Positions 25,847-34,551 of a stretch of 64,000 nt of DNA are shown here, in pieces. The notes under the pieces are model-generated. The model did not search any database, was not told the origin of the DNA, and saw only the letters and a list, made by a program, of their open reading frames with translations. Position numbers and translations under genes: made by a program. The DNA is from WHSW01 sp963846165. GTDB taxonomy: Bacteria; Actinomycetota; Thermoleophilia; Solirubrobacterales; 70-9. Numbering within the stretch: position 1 is the first letter of the stretch; each line of letters opens with the position of its first letter. The stretch spans positions 434,001 to 498,000 of the forward strand of contig CAWJUU010000007.1 of NCBI GenBank assembly GCA_963846165.1, in the 5' to 3' direction.

Positions 25847-27241
25847 ATGAGCGTTGAGATCGTTATGCCGCGTTTGTCCGACTCGATGGAGGAGGGCACG
25901 ATCCTGAAGTGGATGAAGTCGGTCGGCGACGAGGTCGCGCTCGGCGAGGAGCTGGTCGAGATCGAGACCGACAAGGCGAACATGGTCTTCGAGGCCGATG
26001 CCGCCGGGACGCTGATCGAGATCACCGCCGGCGAGGGGGACACGCTGCCGATCGGCGAGGTGATCGCTCGGGTCGGCGAGGCGGGCGAGGCGCCGAGCGG
26101 AGGCGGAGCCTCGGCTCCCGAGGCCGAGGGGGAGGAGGACGAAGGCCAGGAGGAACGGGAGGAAGGCGAAGACGACCGAGGGGGGCGCTCCGCGGGGGAG
26201 GAGGACGAAGGGGCCCGTCGGAGGCGCTCCGCCGTCCAGGCTCCGCAGAGTCCTCGCGTCCATGCTGCGGAGCCTCCGCCGGGCCCCTCCGCCCCCTCCC
26301 CTCCGCAGGCGGCGGGCCCGGATGGGCGGGTGAAGGCTTCTCCGATCGCGCGCAGGATCGCGGAGGAAAAGGGTGTGGACCTGGCGACGTTGACGGGCTC
26401 CGGGCCCGGTGGGCGGATCATCAAGGTTGACGTTGAGCGCGCGGGAACGGCTCCCGCCCCGGCCCCCGCGGCTCCGAGCGCGCCTGCAGCAGCCCCTCTC
26501 GCCCCCGCCGCAGCGACGCCGGGTGCGCGTGAAAAGCCCGAGACCGCCAAGGGCACGGTCGAGGTGATCGAGCTGACCAAGCTCCAGCAGACGGTCGGCC
26601 GGCGAATGGCGGAGTCGAAGGCGACCGCGCCGCATTTCTACCTCTCGGCCGAGATCGACATGAGCCGCTGCTTTGACGCGCGGGCGCAGATCAAGGCGGC
26701 GGCCCGAGAGGGCGAGGTCGTGCCCTCGTTCAACGACATGGTGGTCAAGGCATGTGCGATCGCCCTGCGTGAGTTCCCGCGCGCGAACGGCGCCTATCGC
26801 GACGGGCGGTGGGAGCTCTACTCACGGGTCAACGTCGGGATCGCGGTCGCCGCATCGGAGGCGCTTGTCGTGCCGACGGTCTTCGATGCCGACCTCAAGG
26901 GCCTGCGCCAGATCGCAACTGAGGCCCGGGCGCTCGCGCAGCGGGTGCGTGACGCGACCGTGACCCCGCCCGAGCTCTCTGGAGGCACGTTCACCGTCTC
27001 CAACCTCGGCATGTACGGGATCACCAACTTCGGCGCCGTGATCAACTCACCCCAGGCGGCGATCCTCGCCGTCGGCGCGATCACCGAGAAGCCCGTCGTC
27101 CGCGAGGGCGAGATCACTACGGCACGATTGATGGGCGTCACGCTTGCCTGCGACCACCGGATCCTCTATGGCGCCGACGGCGCCCAGTTCCTCGGCCGCA
27201 TCCGCGCGCTCCTGGAGGAGCCGCTGGGGCTCGCTCTCTGA
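25847..27241 (+). CDS. pdhC: Dihydrolipoamide acetyltransferase (E2)
   Basis: About 464 residues. Residues 1-78 are one lipoyl domain with Lys43 in IETDKANMVFEAD. Residues 80-160 are a highly charged linker with Glu/Asp-rich and Arg-rich blocks. A peripheral-subunit-binding domain follows (VKASPIARRIAEEKGVDL, SGPGGRIIKVDV), then an Ala/Pro linker and the acyltransferase domain with the catalytic His-Asp as CDHRILYGADGA. ATG 25847 sits four bases after AGGAGGT; an upstream GTG lies inside that site and is rejected. The linker DNA has an inverted repeat GGCTCCGCA/TGCGGAGCC around 26238-26275. Confidence 0.92.
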   Translation: MSVEIVMPRLSDSMEEGTILKWMKSVGDEVALGEELVEIETDKANMVFEADAAGTLIEITAGEGDTLPIGEVIARVGEAGEAPSGGGASAPEAEGEEDEGQEEREEGEDDRGGRSAGEEDEGARRRRSAVQAPQSPRVHAAEPPPGPSAPSPPQAAGPDGRVKASPIARRIAEEKGVDLATLTGSGPGGRIIKVDVERAGTAPAPAPAAPSAPAAAPLAPAAATPGAREKPETAKGTVEVIELTKLQQTVGRRMAESKATAPHFYLSAEIDMSRCFDARAQIKAAAREGEVVPSFNDMVVKACAIALREFPRANGAYRDGRWELYSRVNVGIAVAASEALVVPTVFDADLKGLRQIATEARALAQRVRDATVTPPELSGGTFTVSNLGMYGITNFGAVINSPQAAILAVGAITEKPVVREGEITTARLMGVTLACDHRILYGADGAQFLGRIRALLEEPLGLAL

Positions 27242-27244
27242 GCG

Positions 27245-27751
27245 GTGGCGGCGGGAACGCTCGCTGAGCTGCTCGATGTCCCGATCGAGTCGCTGCCGTT
27301 CGTCGACGAGCACTCGACCACGATCGTCGCTACGCCCGACACGGTCTGGGACGCATTGATCGCCGTCACCTGGGGCACGACCTCGGGCTCCAGGTCGGCC
27401 CGCGTCGCCCGCGCGCTCGGCTGCGTTCCGGTGGAGCCGAGCGGCGAGCCGGGCGAGATCGGCTCGACCGTCCCCGGCTTCATCGTCACGCGCGCGGTGC
27501 GGCCCGCGGTCCTCGCGCTGATGGGCGAGCACCGCTTCTCGCGCTACGCGCTCGTCTTCTGCCTCACCGACACGCCAACCGGGATCGTCCAACTGAGCGC
27601 CACGACGCGTGCGGTCTTCCCCGGGCGCGCCGGCACGGCCTACCGGCTCGCGGTAATCGGGACGCGCGGCCACGTCCTCGCGACGCGTGCGATCCTGCGC
27701 GCGGTCCGCCGGCGGGCCGAGCGCGGGCGGTCGAACGAGGAGCCTGGCTAA
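27245..27751 (+). CDS. Uncharacterised protein, possibly SRPBCC-like
   Basis: 168 residues, begins three bases after the E2 stop with GTG. The segment FVDEHSTTIVATPDTVWDALI looks like the first strand and helix of an SRPBCC (START-like) lipid-binding fold, and later VQLSATTRAVFPGRAGTAYR and VIGTRGHVLATRAILRAVRR are suggestive of small actinobacterial proteins of that fold. No catalytic motif. It may be co-transcribed with the dehydrogenase genes. Its stop overlaps the convergent LuxR regulator stop. Confidence 0.6.
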   Translation: MAAGTLAELLDVPIESLPFVDEHSTTIVATPDTVWDALIAVTWGTTSGSRSARVARALGCVPVEPSGEPGEIGSTVPGFIVTRAVRPAVLALMGEHRFSRYALVFCLTDTPTGIVQLSATTRAVFPGRAGTAYRLAVIGTRGHVLATRAILRAVRRRAERGRSNEEPG

Positions 27752-28392
27752 GAGCGCAGGAAGGTGAGCACCGCGAGCACCCGCCGGTGGTCGGCGGTCG
27801 CGGGGGCGAGGCCGAGCTTGCCGAAGATGCTCGTCACGTGCTTCTCCACCGCGCGCTCGGTGACCACGAGCCGCTCGGCGATCGCCGCGTTGGTGCGGCC
27901 CTCGGCCATCAGCTCGAGCACCTCGCCCTCGCGCGGGGTCAGGTCTGCCAACGGATCGTCGCGCCGGTTGCGGCCGACGAGCCGCGAGACCACCTCCGGG
28001 TCGAGAGCCGAGCCGCCCTCGGCGACCCGGCGAACGGCCTCGACGAACCCGTCCACGTCGGCGACGCGGTCCTTGAGCAGGTAGCCGAGCCCGGCGGCGG
28101 AGTCGGCGACGAGCTCGAGCGCGTATGCCTCCTCGACGTAGGCGGAGAGAACGAGCACCCCGGTCTCCGGGTGCCGCTCACGGATCAGCAGCGCGGCCCG
28201 CAGCCCGTCATCGGTGTTGGTCGGCGGCATGCGGATGTCGACCACCGCCACGTCGGGCTTGTGGGCGCCGACCTTGCGCACCAGATCGTCGGCGTCACCG
28301 GCCTGGCCGACGACCTCGAAGCCGTTCTCGGAGAGCAGTCGGACGATGCCTTCCCGCAGCAGCACCGAATCCTCGGCGACCACTACTCGCAC
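27748..28392 (-). CDS. NarL/LuxR-type response regulator
   Basis: 214 residues. Receiver domain with phosphoacceptor Asp52 (VAVVDIRMPP), Thr/Ser and Lys positions in VLSAY and LLKDR. The C-terminal helix-turn-helix begins DPLADLTPREGEVLELMAEG and has ERLVVTERAVEKHVTSIF. It is the third gene of a receiver-kinase-regulator operon; its ATG overlaps the kinase stop by ten bases, so it is the natural output of that kinase. Confidence 0.93.
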   Translation of the reverse strand: MRVVVAEDSVLLREGIVRLLSENGFEVVGQAGDADDLVRKVGAHKPDVAVVDIRMPPTNTDDGLRAALLIRERHPETGVLVLSAYVEEAYALELVADSAAGLGYLLKDRVADVDGFVEAVRRVAEGGSALDPEVVSRLVGRNRRDDPLADLTPREGEVLELMAEGRTNAAIAERLVVTERAVEKHVTSIFGKLGLAPATADHRRVLAVLTFLRS

Positions 28393-30134
28393 GGGATCCT
28401 CGCGGTCACGGTCGTGCCCGCACCGGCGCCGGAGCTGACGTCGAGGTGCCCGCCGAGCGTCGAGACGCGGTCGGCCAGTCCTCGTAGCCCCGTACCCAGG
28501 TCGGGGTCGGCGCCGCCGACACCGTCGTCGGCGACCTCGACCACGACGCGGCCGTTCTCGCGCCCGAGCCTAACCACGGCCCGACTCGCGTGCGCGTACT
28601 TGGCCACGTTCGTGAGCGCCTCGGAGACGACGAAGTAGGCGGCCAGCTCGACCGCCTCGGGGACGCGCTCCCCAAGGCGCGCGGCGATCTCCACCGGGAG
28701 CGGAGCGCGGCGCGCGAGCGCCTCGACCGCGGGGTCGAGGCCGCGGTCGCTGAGCACCGCCGGGTGGATCCCGCGGGCGAGCTCGCGCAGTTCGGCGAGC
28801 GCCAGCTCCAGCTCCGTCCCCGCGCCTCCGAGCAGCGCCTCGGCGCGGTCGGGGTCGTCACGAACGGCGGCCCGCGCGAGGCGCAGATCGAGCGCCAGCG
28901 AGACCAGCCGCTGCTGGGCGCCGTCGTGGAGGTCGCGCTCGACCCGGCGGCGCTCCGCGATCTCAATCGAGAGCAACCGCGCCCGCGACTCGCGCAGCTC
29001 GCCGATTCTCGCCCGCAGCTCAGCATCGAGCCGTTCCCGCTCCAGCCCCAGGGCCGCGGCGGCGCCGACAGCCTCGATCAACTCGGGCTCGTCGAGCAGC
29101 AGTGGATCGTGGACGAGGACCGCGACCCGCTCGCCGTCGAGGCTGACGTCGTAGGTTGCCCGGCCCGAGTCCGTCTCGGGCAACTCGACCGGCCGGCCCT
29201 CCGGGTCGACGTGGCGCTCGGAATCGGGCAGCCAGTAGGCGAGCTCGAGCGACGGGTCGTTGAGCGCGCGCGCGAGCGCGTCGCGCAGACCCCGCTGGCG
29301 TCCGGGGCCGCCGATCGCGGCGATCAGCTCGCCGACCGCGCCTCCGCGAAGCATCCGTGCGCGAGCGAGGGTGGCGAGAAACAGGTAGGGAACGAGCCCG
29401 AAGGGGATCAGGGTCGCGTAGTAGATGTCGTCGGTGACCTCGTCGCCGACGCCGACGAGCTCGCCGAGCAGCGACAGGGAGAGCAGCGCCAGCAGTGCCG
29501 CGCCGGCGGCGAACACGGGCCTGATCACGCGGCGCATCGGCGGCGTGGCCGCCCGCCACCGGCCAACCAGGCGACCGAGCACGCCGAGGAGCAGGATCAC
29601 TCCGACGACGCTGAGCCCGTGCAGCCAGGCGTCGGCGAAAGCAAAGTCGCCATTGACGAGGAAGGCGTTCTCGGGACAACTGACACAGCCATCGGCGACG
29701 GGATCGAGGGTGAGCGTCGCCGGCACGAAGCCGACGGTGGTGACCACGTAAGAGACCCCCACCAGCCAGCGGTCGCGCGTGCTGCTCAGGCGTCCGGAGG
29801 GGAAGGCGAGCAGCAGGTGGATCGCGGTCGCGATGAAGAGGTTGTTGAGCAGGAAGCCGAGCGTGAACAGCAGCGAGGGCTCGGTGCGGCCGAGCGCACT
29901 CACGAACCAGGCGAACCCGGTCGCGACCATGAGCGTCCCGACCCGGTTGTCCGGCCGGCGATACCACGCGAACAGCCCGACGCCGACGAAGCCACCACCG
30001 ATGACGCCGTTGAGGATGATCCAGAGCCCGGGGTCGGGGGCGAAGTCCGCGCTCGCTAGCAGCCAGGTCTCGATCGCCACCACGACCAGGCCGGCGATGG
30101 CGATCGCCCACAGCGCCCGCCGGAGGCCGATCAC
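28383..30134 (-). CDS. Membrane histidine kinase, HisKA_3 type
   Basis: About 583 residues. Roughly eight N-terminal membrane helices (residues 5-270) form a sensor of unknown ligand; one loop has Cys residues (ADGCVSCPEN). A GAF-like cytoplasmic region follows. The phosphoacceptor His is near residue 400 in RRRVERDLHDGAQQRLVSLA, and the ATPase has VVSEALTNVAKYAHAS and DDGVGGADPDLGTGLRGLADR. GTG 30134 overlaps the upstream receiver stop by four bases; the open frame beyond it is a shadow. Confidence 0.9.
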   Translation of the reverse strand: MIGLRRALWAIAIAGLVVVAIETWLLASADFAPDPGLWIILNGVIGGGFVGVGLFAWYRRPDNRVGTLMVATGFAWFVSALGRTEPSLLFTLGFLLNNLFIATAIHLLLAFPSGRLSSTRDRWLVGVSYVVTTVGFVPATLTLDPVADGCVSCPENAFLVNGDFAFADAWLHGLSVVGVILLLGVLGRLVGRWRAATPPMRRVIRPVFAAGAALLALLSLSLLGELVGVGDEVTDDIYYATLIPFGLVPYLFLATLARARMLRGGAVGELIAAIGGPGRQRGLRDALARALNDPSLELAYWLPDSERHVDPEGRPVELPETDSGRATYDVSLDGERVAVLVHDPLLLDEPELIEAVGAAAALGLERERLDAELRARIGELRESRARLLSIEIAERRRVERDLHDGAQQRLVSLALDLRLARAAVRDDPDRAEALLGGAGTELELALAELRELARGIHPAVLSDRGLDPAVEALARRAPLPVEIAARLGERVPEAVELAAYFVVSEALTNVAKYAHASRAVVRLGRENGRVVVEVADDGVGGADPDLGTGLRGLADRVSTLGGHLDVSSGAGAGTTVTARIPCE

Positions 30135-30484
30135 CGAAGCAGCTCCTCCATCGTCGCGGCGGAGAGGTCGGACTTGGAGATGAAGCCACGGGCGCCGGCC
30201 TCCGCGACCGCGCGACCCCACTCGTCGACCTCGCGGCTCGAAATCAGGATCACCGATGGCGCCCCGGGCCGGCCGGTGATCCGGCGGGCGACCGCGAAGC
30301 CATCGAGATCGGGGAGCCGCACATCGAGAAGGATGACGTCCGGACGCAGCTCGCGAGCGGCGCGCAGCGCCTCGGACCCGTCGGCCGCCTCGCCGACGAC
30401 GACATAGCCCTCGCCCTCGAGCAGGCGGCGGGCGCTTGCGCGAAAGCTGGGGTGATCGTCGACGATCAGGACGCTGCGGGCCAC
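30131..30484 (-). CDS. Stand-alone receiver-domain response regulator
   Basis: 117 residues, a single CheY-like receiver with no output domain. Acidic pocket VLIVDDHPSF, phosphoacceptor Asp54 (VILLDVRLPDLDG), switch residues ILISSRE and Lys in GFISKSDL. The C-terminus ends at the receiver helix (ATMEELLR). It starts at GTG 30484 and is the first gene of the three-gene operon, so it may compete with or modulate phosphotransfer to the LuxR-type regulator. Confidence 0.88.
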   Translation of the reverse strand: MARSVLIVDDHPSFRASARRLLEGEGYVVVGEAADGSEALRAARELRPDVILLDVRLPDLDGFAVARRITGRPGAPSVILISSREVDEWGRAVAEAGARGFISKSDLSAATMEELLR

Positions 30485-30500
30485 GGTTCCTCTCTCTCGG

Positions 30501-30593
30501 TCGGTACGCGGGTACCGATTCTCGCCCACCTCGCCGCCGCCGCCAATACGGGTAACCGCACCGCGAATCGCGGGAAAGCCGCATTCCAATGCG
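30501..30593. promoter_or_regulatory. Three palindromes in the divergent region before the MMPL gene
   Basis: TCGGTAC-GCGG-GTACCGA (30501-30518), CCGCGA-A-TCGCGG (30561-30573) and CGCATT-CC-AATGCG (30580-30593) lie between the receiver operon start (30484) and the transporter start (30648). They look like operator sites for dimeric repressors. The regulator is not identified. Confidence 0.5.
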
Positions 30594-30647
30594 AGACGGT
30601 GGGCGCAATCCTCGCTCCGCATGAATTCCGACCCTGGAGGTAAGACC

Positions 30648-32858
30648 GTGGAGCGCAGCAGGAACCTCGCCGCCCGCATGGGGCGCTGGAGCGCCGAGCA
30701 TCGGGCTAAGGCGATCCTTGGATGGCTCGGCTTCGTCGTCGCAGCCGTGATCATCGGAGGCGCAATCGGCACGCAGACGCTCGAGGACCAGGACTACGGA
30801 GTCGGAGAGTCGCGTGCCGCCGATCAGGCGGTCGCCGACAACTTCCCGGACGAGCTCTCCGAGACCGTCCTGGTTCAGAGCAGCGCCGGCTCCACCGCGG
30901 ACAATCCCGAGTTCCGGGCAATGGTCGATGAGACCGTCGCCGAGCTCGAGGCAACGGAGTACGTGCGCGCGATCGAGAGCCCTTATGCGACAGGCAACCG
31001 AGGCCAGATCTCGGCCGACGGCCGCTCGGCCCTGGTCGAGTTCGAGCTTCCGACCGCCGCCGACGATGCTGCGGTCACCGAGGACGACATGGTCGAAGCC
31101 CCGCTGGCGACGGTCGCGGACCTGCAGGCGGCGAACCCCGGATTCGTGATCGCCGAGTTCGGCGACGCGAGCGCCGACAAGGCGCTGACCGAGTCCTTCG
31201 AGGACGACTTCCAGAAGGCCGAGGTGACGTCGCTGCCGATCACCCTCGTGATCCTCCTGTTCGCGTTCGGCGCCGTGGTCGCCGCGCTCGTCCCGCTGCT
31301 GCTCGCCGCGACCGCGGTCGCGGCGGCGATCGGCCTGCTCGGGCCGTTGAGCCAGGTGTTCCCGGTCGACGAGTCGGCCGCCTCGGTGATCCTGCTGATC
31401 GGCCTCGCCGTCGGTGTCGACTACTCGATGTTCTACCTGCGGCGCGAACGCGAGGAACGAGCACGCGGACTCGGCCCCGATGCCGCGCTTGCTGCCGCCG
31501 CGGCGACCTCGGGCCGGGCCGTGCTCGTCTCCGGGGTTACGGTGGTGATCGCGATGGCGGGGATGTACCTTGCCGGCGCCTCGACCTTCACCTCGTTCGC
31601 CACCGGCACGATCCTCGTCGTCGCGATCGCGGTGATCGGCTCGCTGACCGTGCTGCCCGCGGTGCTCTCGAAGCTTGGCGACCGCGTCAACAAGGGGCGA
31701 ATCCCGTTCCTGAAGTCGCCCCAGGAGCGCGCCGCGCGTGAGCCTCGGATCTGGTCGGCGATCCTGAACCCGGTCCTGCGCCGGCCCGGGATCTCGGCCG
31801 CGCTCGCAACCGCGGTCCTGCTGGTGATGGCGATCCCGGTGTTGGGCCTGAAGACGTCGGTGCCCGGGATCGAGTCGCTGCCCCAGGACCTGGCGGTGAT
31901 CCAGACGTACAACAAGATCCAGGATGCGTTCCCGGGCAACCAGATCCCGGCGGAGGTGGTGGTCGAGCGCGGTACCGCCTCTGAGGCCGAGGTCCGCGCC
32001 GGGATCCGCGAGCTCGAGTCGGCGGTCGCCGCCAGCGAGCGTTTCGAGCCCCGGGTGACGGTGGACGCGAGCCCGAACCGCGAGGTCGCAGTTGTCGACG
32101 TGCCGATCGTCGGCGATGGCACCGACGACAGGTCCTATGCCGCGCTGGCGGAGCTCCGGGAGGAGATCATCCCGGCGACGATCGGCGAAGTCCCGGGCAC
32201 GGAGGCCAACGTCACCGGCTTCACGGCCAGCTCGGAGGACTTCAACCAGCTGATGCAGGATCGGGTGCCGATCGTGTTCGCGTTCGTCTTCGCGATGGCC
32301 TTCGCGCTGCTACTGGTCACCTTCCGCTCGATCGTGATCCCGATCAAGGCGATCCTGCTCAACCTGCTCTCTGTCGGCGCCGCCTACGGGGTCGTCACCT
32401 GGATCTTCCAGGAGGGCCATCTCGAGGGACTGCTCGGCTTCGAGTCGACCGGAGCGGTGACCTCATGGCTGCCGCTGTTCCTGTTCGTCGTCCTCTTCGG
32501 GCTCTCGATGGACTACCACGTGTTCATCCTCAGCCGGGTTCGAGAGGCATACGACCGGGGCATGTCGACATCCGACGCGGTCGAGCACGGGATCAAGACC
32601 ACCGCATCGGTGGTCACCGCGGCGGCGATCGTGATGGTCGCCGTGTTCGGGATCTTCGCCACCCTCTCGGCGATCGAGTTCAAGCAGTTCGGCGTCGGCC
32701 TAGGGGTCGCGGTGCTGCTCGACGCGACGATCATTCGCGGCGTTCTGCTGCCGGCGGCGATGAAGCTGCTCGGCGACTGGAACTGGTATCTCCCACGCTC
32801 GCTCCGCTGGCTGCCCCATGTCGGCGGCGAGCGGGAGCCCAGGCCGGCCGAGGCCTGA
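30648..32858 (+). CDS. MMPL/RND family membrane transporter
   Basis: About 736 residues with twelve predicted membrane helices in two repeats and two large extracytoplasmic loops. MMPL proteins export lipids or drugs using proton motive force; GLAVGVDYSMFYLRREREER and GLSMDYHVFILSRVREAYDRG are the paired Asp-Tyr motifs of helices 4 and 10. The length is the shorter MMPL type. GTG 30648 is chosen because GGAGG lies seven bases before it; ATG 30621 would place that site inside the gene. It ends at a strong hairpin. Confidence 0.88.
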   Translation: MERSRNLAARMGRWSAEHRAKAILGWLGFVVAAVIIGGAIGTQTLEDQDYGVGESRAADQAVADNFPDELSETVLVQSSAGSTADNPEFRAMVDETVAELEATEYVRAIESPYATGNRGQISADGRSALVEFELPTAADDAAVTEDDMVEAPLATVADLQAANPGFVIAEFGDASADKALTESFEDDFQKAEVTSLPITLVILLFAFGAVVAALVPLLLAATAVAAAIGLLGPLSQVFPVDESAASVILLIGLAVGVDYSMFYLRREREERARGLGPDAALAAAAATSGRAVLVSGVTVVIAMAGMYLAGASTFTSFATGTILVVAIAVIGSLTVLPAVLSKLGDRVNKGRIPFLKSPQERAAREPRIWSAILNPVLRRPGISAALATAVLLVMAIPVLGLKTSVPGIESLPQDLAVIQTYNKIQDAFPGNQIPAEVVVERGTASEAEVRAGIRELESAVAASERFEPRVTVDASPNREVAVVDVPIVGDGTDDRSYAALAELREEIIPATIGEVPGTEANVTGFTASSEDFNQLMQDRVPIVFAFVFAMAFALLLVTFRSIVIPIKAILLNLLSVGAAYGVVTWIFQEGHLEGLLGFESTGAVTSWLPLFLFVVLFGLSMDYHVFILSRVREAYDRGMSTSDAVEHGIKTTASVVTAAAIVMVAVFGIFATLSAIEFKQFGVGLGVAVLLDATIIRGVLLPAAMKLLGDWNWYLPRSLRWLPHVGGEREPRPAEA

Positions 32859-32880
32859 TCCCCCGGGCGCTCGGTCAGCA

Positions 32881-32920
32881 CGCGACGCGGCGCGGGAGAG
32901 CAAACCCGCGCCGCGTCGCG
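32881..32920. terminator. Sixteen-pair hairpin between MMPL gene and FAD oxidase
   Basis: CGCGACGCGGCGCGGG, loop AGAGCAAA, CCCGCGCCGCGTCGCG: a perfect sixteen-base stem. It lies 22 bases after the transporter stop and 14 bases beyond the stop of the convergent oxidase gene, so it probably ends both. TTGCGTTGCG follows instead of a T-tract. Confidence 0.75.
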
Positions 32921-32934
32921 TTGCGTTGCGCCCT

Positions 32935-34329
32935 CTAGGCCTTCGGCTCGATGTTCTGGTTTACCCGGAAGAGGTTCTCGGGGTCGTAGGTGGCCTTGAC
33001 CCGCGCCAGGCGGTCGTAGTTGTCGCGATAGCTGGCGCGGACCCGCTCCTGGCCCTCGTCCATCATCATGTTCACGTACGCGCCCCCGGCCGAGTACGGG
33101 TGCAGGGCCTCGAAGTAGTCGACGCTCCAGCTCCGGATCGCGTCGACGTTGGCCGGATCGGAATCGACGCCGGCGTAGACGGTGGCCCAGGTCGCGTCGC
33201 GATAGCTCCACGCCGTATCGGATGCGTCCGGATCGTGGGCCGCCCCGTCGATCGGGTACAGGTGCATGGTCGACTTCCAGGTCGGCATCTCGGCGCCGTA
33301 CTTCGCGTGCGCCTCGACCGCCTCGTCCGGGATCTCGTTGACGAAGTCGGCGCGCCAGTACCACTGGTCGCCCTTCGGGTAGAGCTCGTCGAACGCGCTC
33401 TGGATCGCGGGGTGCGGCATCGGCTGCACACCGTGGAGGAGCGGCTCGGGCACGGCGTCGAGCAACGGGGCCATGGCCGCGGCCGCATCCTCCTCGCCGC
33501 CGGCGTAGCACCAGACGACTCCGCAGACCTTGCGCATGTGGATCTCCTCCGGAAACGGCGGAGCAGGGGGAACGGTCGCGTTGGCGTAGAACCCGTTCAG
33601 CTCGCGAGGAGCATCGGGCAGGAACTCGCGGTAGGCCGAAAGCACCTCGACGCCCGCCTCCACAGGCCAGAACGTCGGCCCGGCGATCACCGTGTCGACC
33701 TCGTGCAGCCGGAACTTGAACGAGGTTACGACGCCGAAGTTGCCGCCGCCGCCGCGGATCGCCCAGTACAGATCCGGGTGCTCGTCGGCGCTCGCGGTCA
33801 CGCGCTCGCCACTCGCAAGCACCATCTCCGCCTCGAGCAGGTTGTCGATCGCGAGCCCGCACTTGCGGGTCAGGTGGCCGAGACCGCCGCCGAGGGTGAG
33901 CCCGCCGACGCCCGTGGTCGAGATGATCCCGCTCGGCGTGGCGAGGCCGTGCTCGTTCGTGGCCCGATCGACCTCGCCCCAGGTGCAACCGCCTCCGACT
34001 CGAACCGTGCGCGCCCGCGGGTCGACCTCGATCTCCTTGAGCAGCGAGAGGTCGATGACGACGCCGTCGTCGCAGGTTCCCAGCCCGGCGCCGTTGTGGC
34101 CGCCGCCGCGAACGGCGAGCAGCAGTTCGTGCTCGGCGGCGAAGCGGATCGCCGCGGCTACGTCGTCGACGCCTGCACACCGCGCGAGCAGTGCCGGCCG
34201 CCGGTCGATCATCGCGTTGTACACCTTGCGCGCCTCGTCGTACTCGGCGTCCTCCGGCCCGATCAGCCGTCCCTGAAACCCCGAGAGCTCCTGGCGCGCG
34301 GCCTCCGCGGGCGTGGTAGCTGTGCTCAT
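32935..34329 (-). CDS. FAD-linked oxidase of the berberine-bridge-enzyme family
   Basis: 464 residues. The FAD-binding PCMH half has the flavin-linking His in AVRGGGHNGAGLG, then GGCTWGEVDRATNEHGLATP and GGLTLGGGLGHLTRKCGL. The second Cys that links FAD in bicovalent members is absent (GIISTTGVGG), so a single covalent link is expected. The C-terminal BBE motif is NYDRLARVKATYDPENLFRV. Members oxidise alcohols, sugars or polyketides; substrate unknown. The ATG follows GAGGAGGAA. No signal peptide. Confidence 0.88.
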   Translation of the reverse strand: MSTATTPAEAARQELSGFQGRLIGPEDAEYDEARKVYNAMIDRRPALLARCAGVDDVAAAIRFAAEHELLLAVRGGGHNGAGLGTCDDGVVIDLSLLKEIEVDPRARTVRVGGGCTWGEVDRATNEHGLATPSGIISTTGVGGLTLGGGLGHLTRKCGLAIDNLLEAEMVLASGERVTASADEHPDLYWAIRGGGGNFGVVTSFKFRLHEVDTVIAGPTFWPVEAGVEVLSAYREFLPDAPRELNGFYANATVPPAPPFPEEIHMRKVCGVVWCYAGGEEDAAAAMAPLLDAVPEPLLHGVQPMPHPAIQSAFDELYPKGDQWYWRADFVNEIPDEAVEAHAKYGAEMPTWKSTMHLYPIDGAAHDPDASDTAWSYRDATWATVYAGVDSDPANVDAIRSWSVDYFEALHPYSAGGAYVNMMMDEGQERVRASYRDNYDRLARVKATYDPENLFRVNQNIEPKA

Positions 34330-34384
34330 GCTTCCTCCTCCTCTGGTGGGGGTACTCGGTCTACCACGCCAGCCGAATTTGGGA

Positions 34385-34400
34385 AGTGACGTGGGTCACT
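34385..34400. promoter_or_regulatory. Palindrome AGTGAC-GTGG-GTCACT
   Basis: Six-base arms, four-base spacer, 55 bases upstream of the FAD oxidase start (minus) and about 150 bases upstream of the E1 alpha-like gene (plus). A plausible operator for either; nothing else stands out in 34330-34551. Confidence 0.4.
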
Positions 34401-34551
34401 GGCCATGGACTCCGCCGTCGGGCGCTCAAGGATCGGGCCGCATCGTGGCCGGACCCGTGGGGTCGCGCCCCTAATCCAAACGTCCGGGCGTCGGCACGCG
34501 GGCACTGCGAAGTGCGTGCGCGGCCGATGAAAGGGGGACGGTTGCCGCCCG

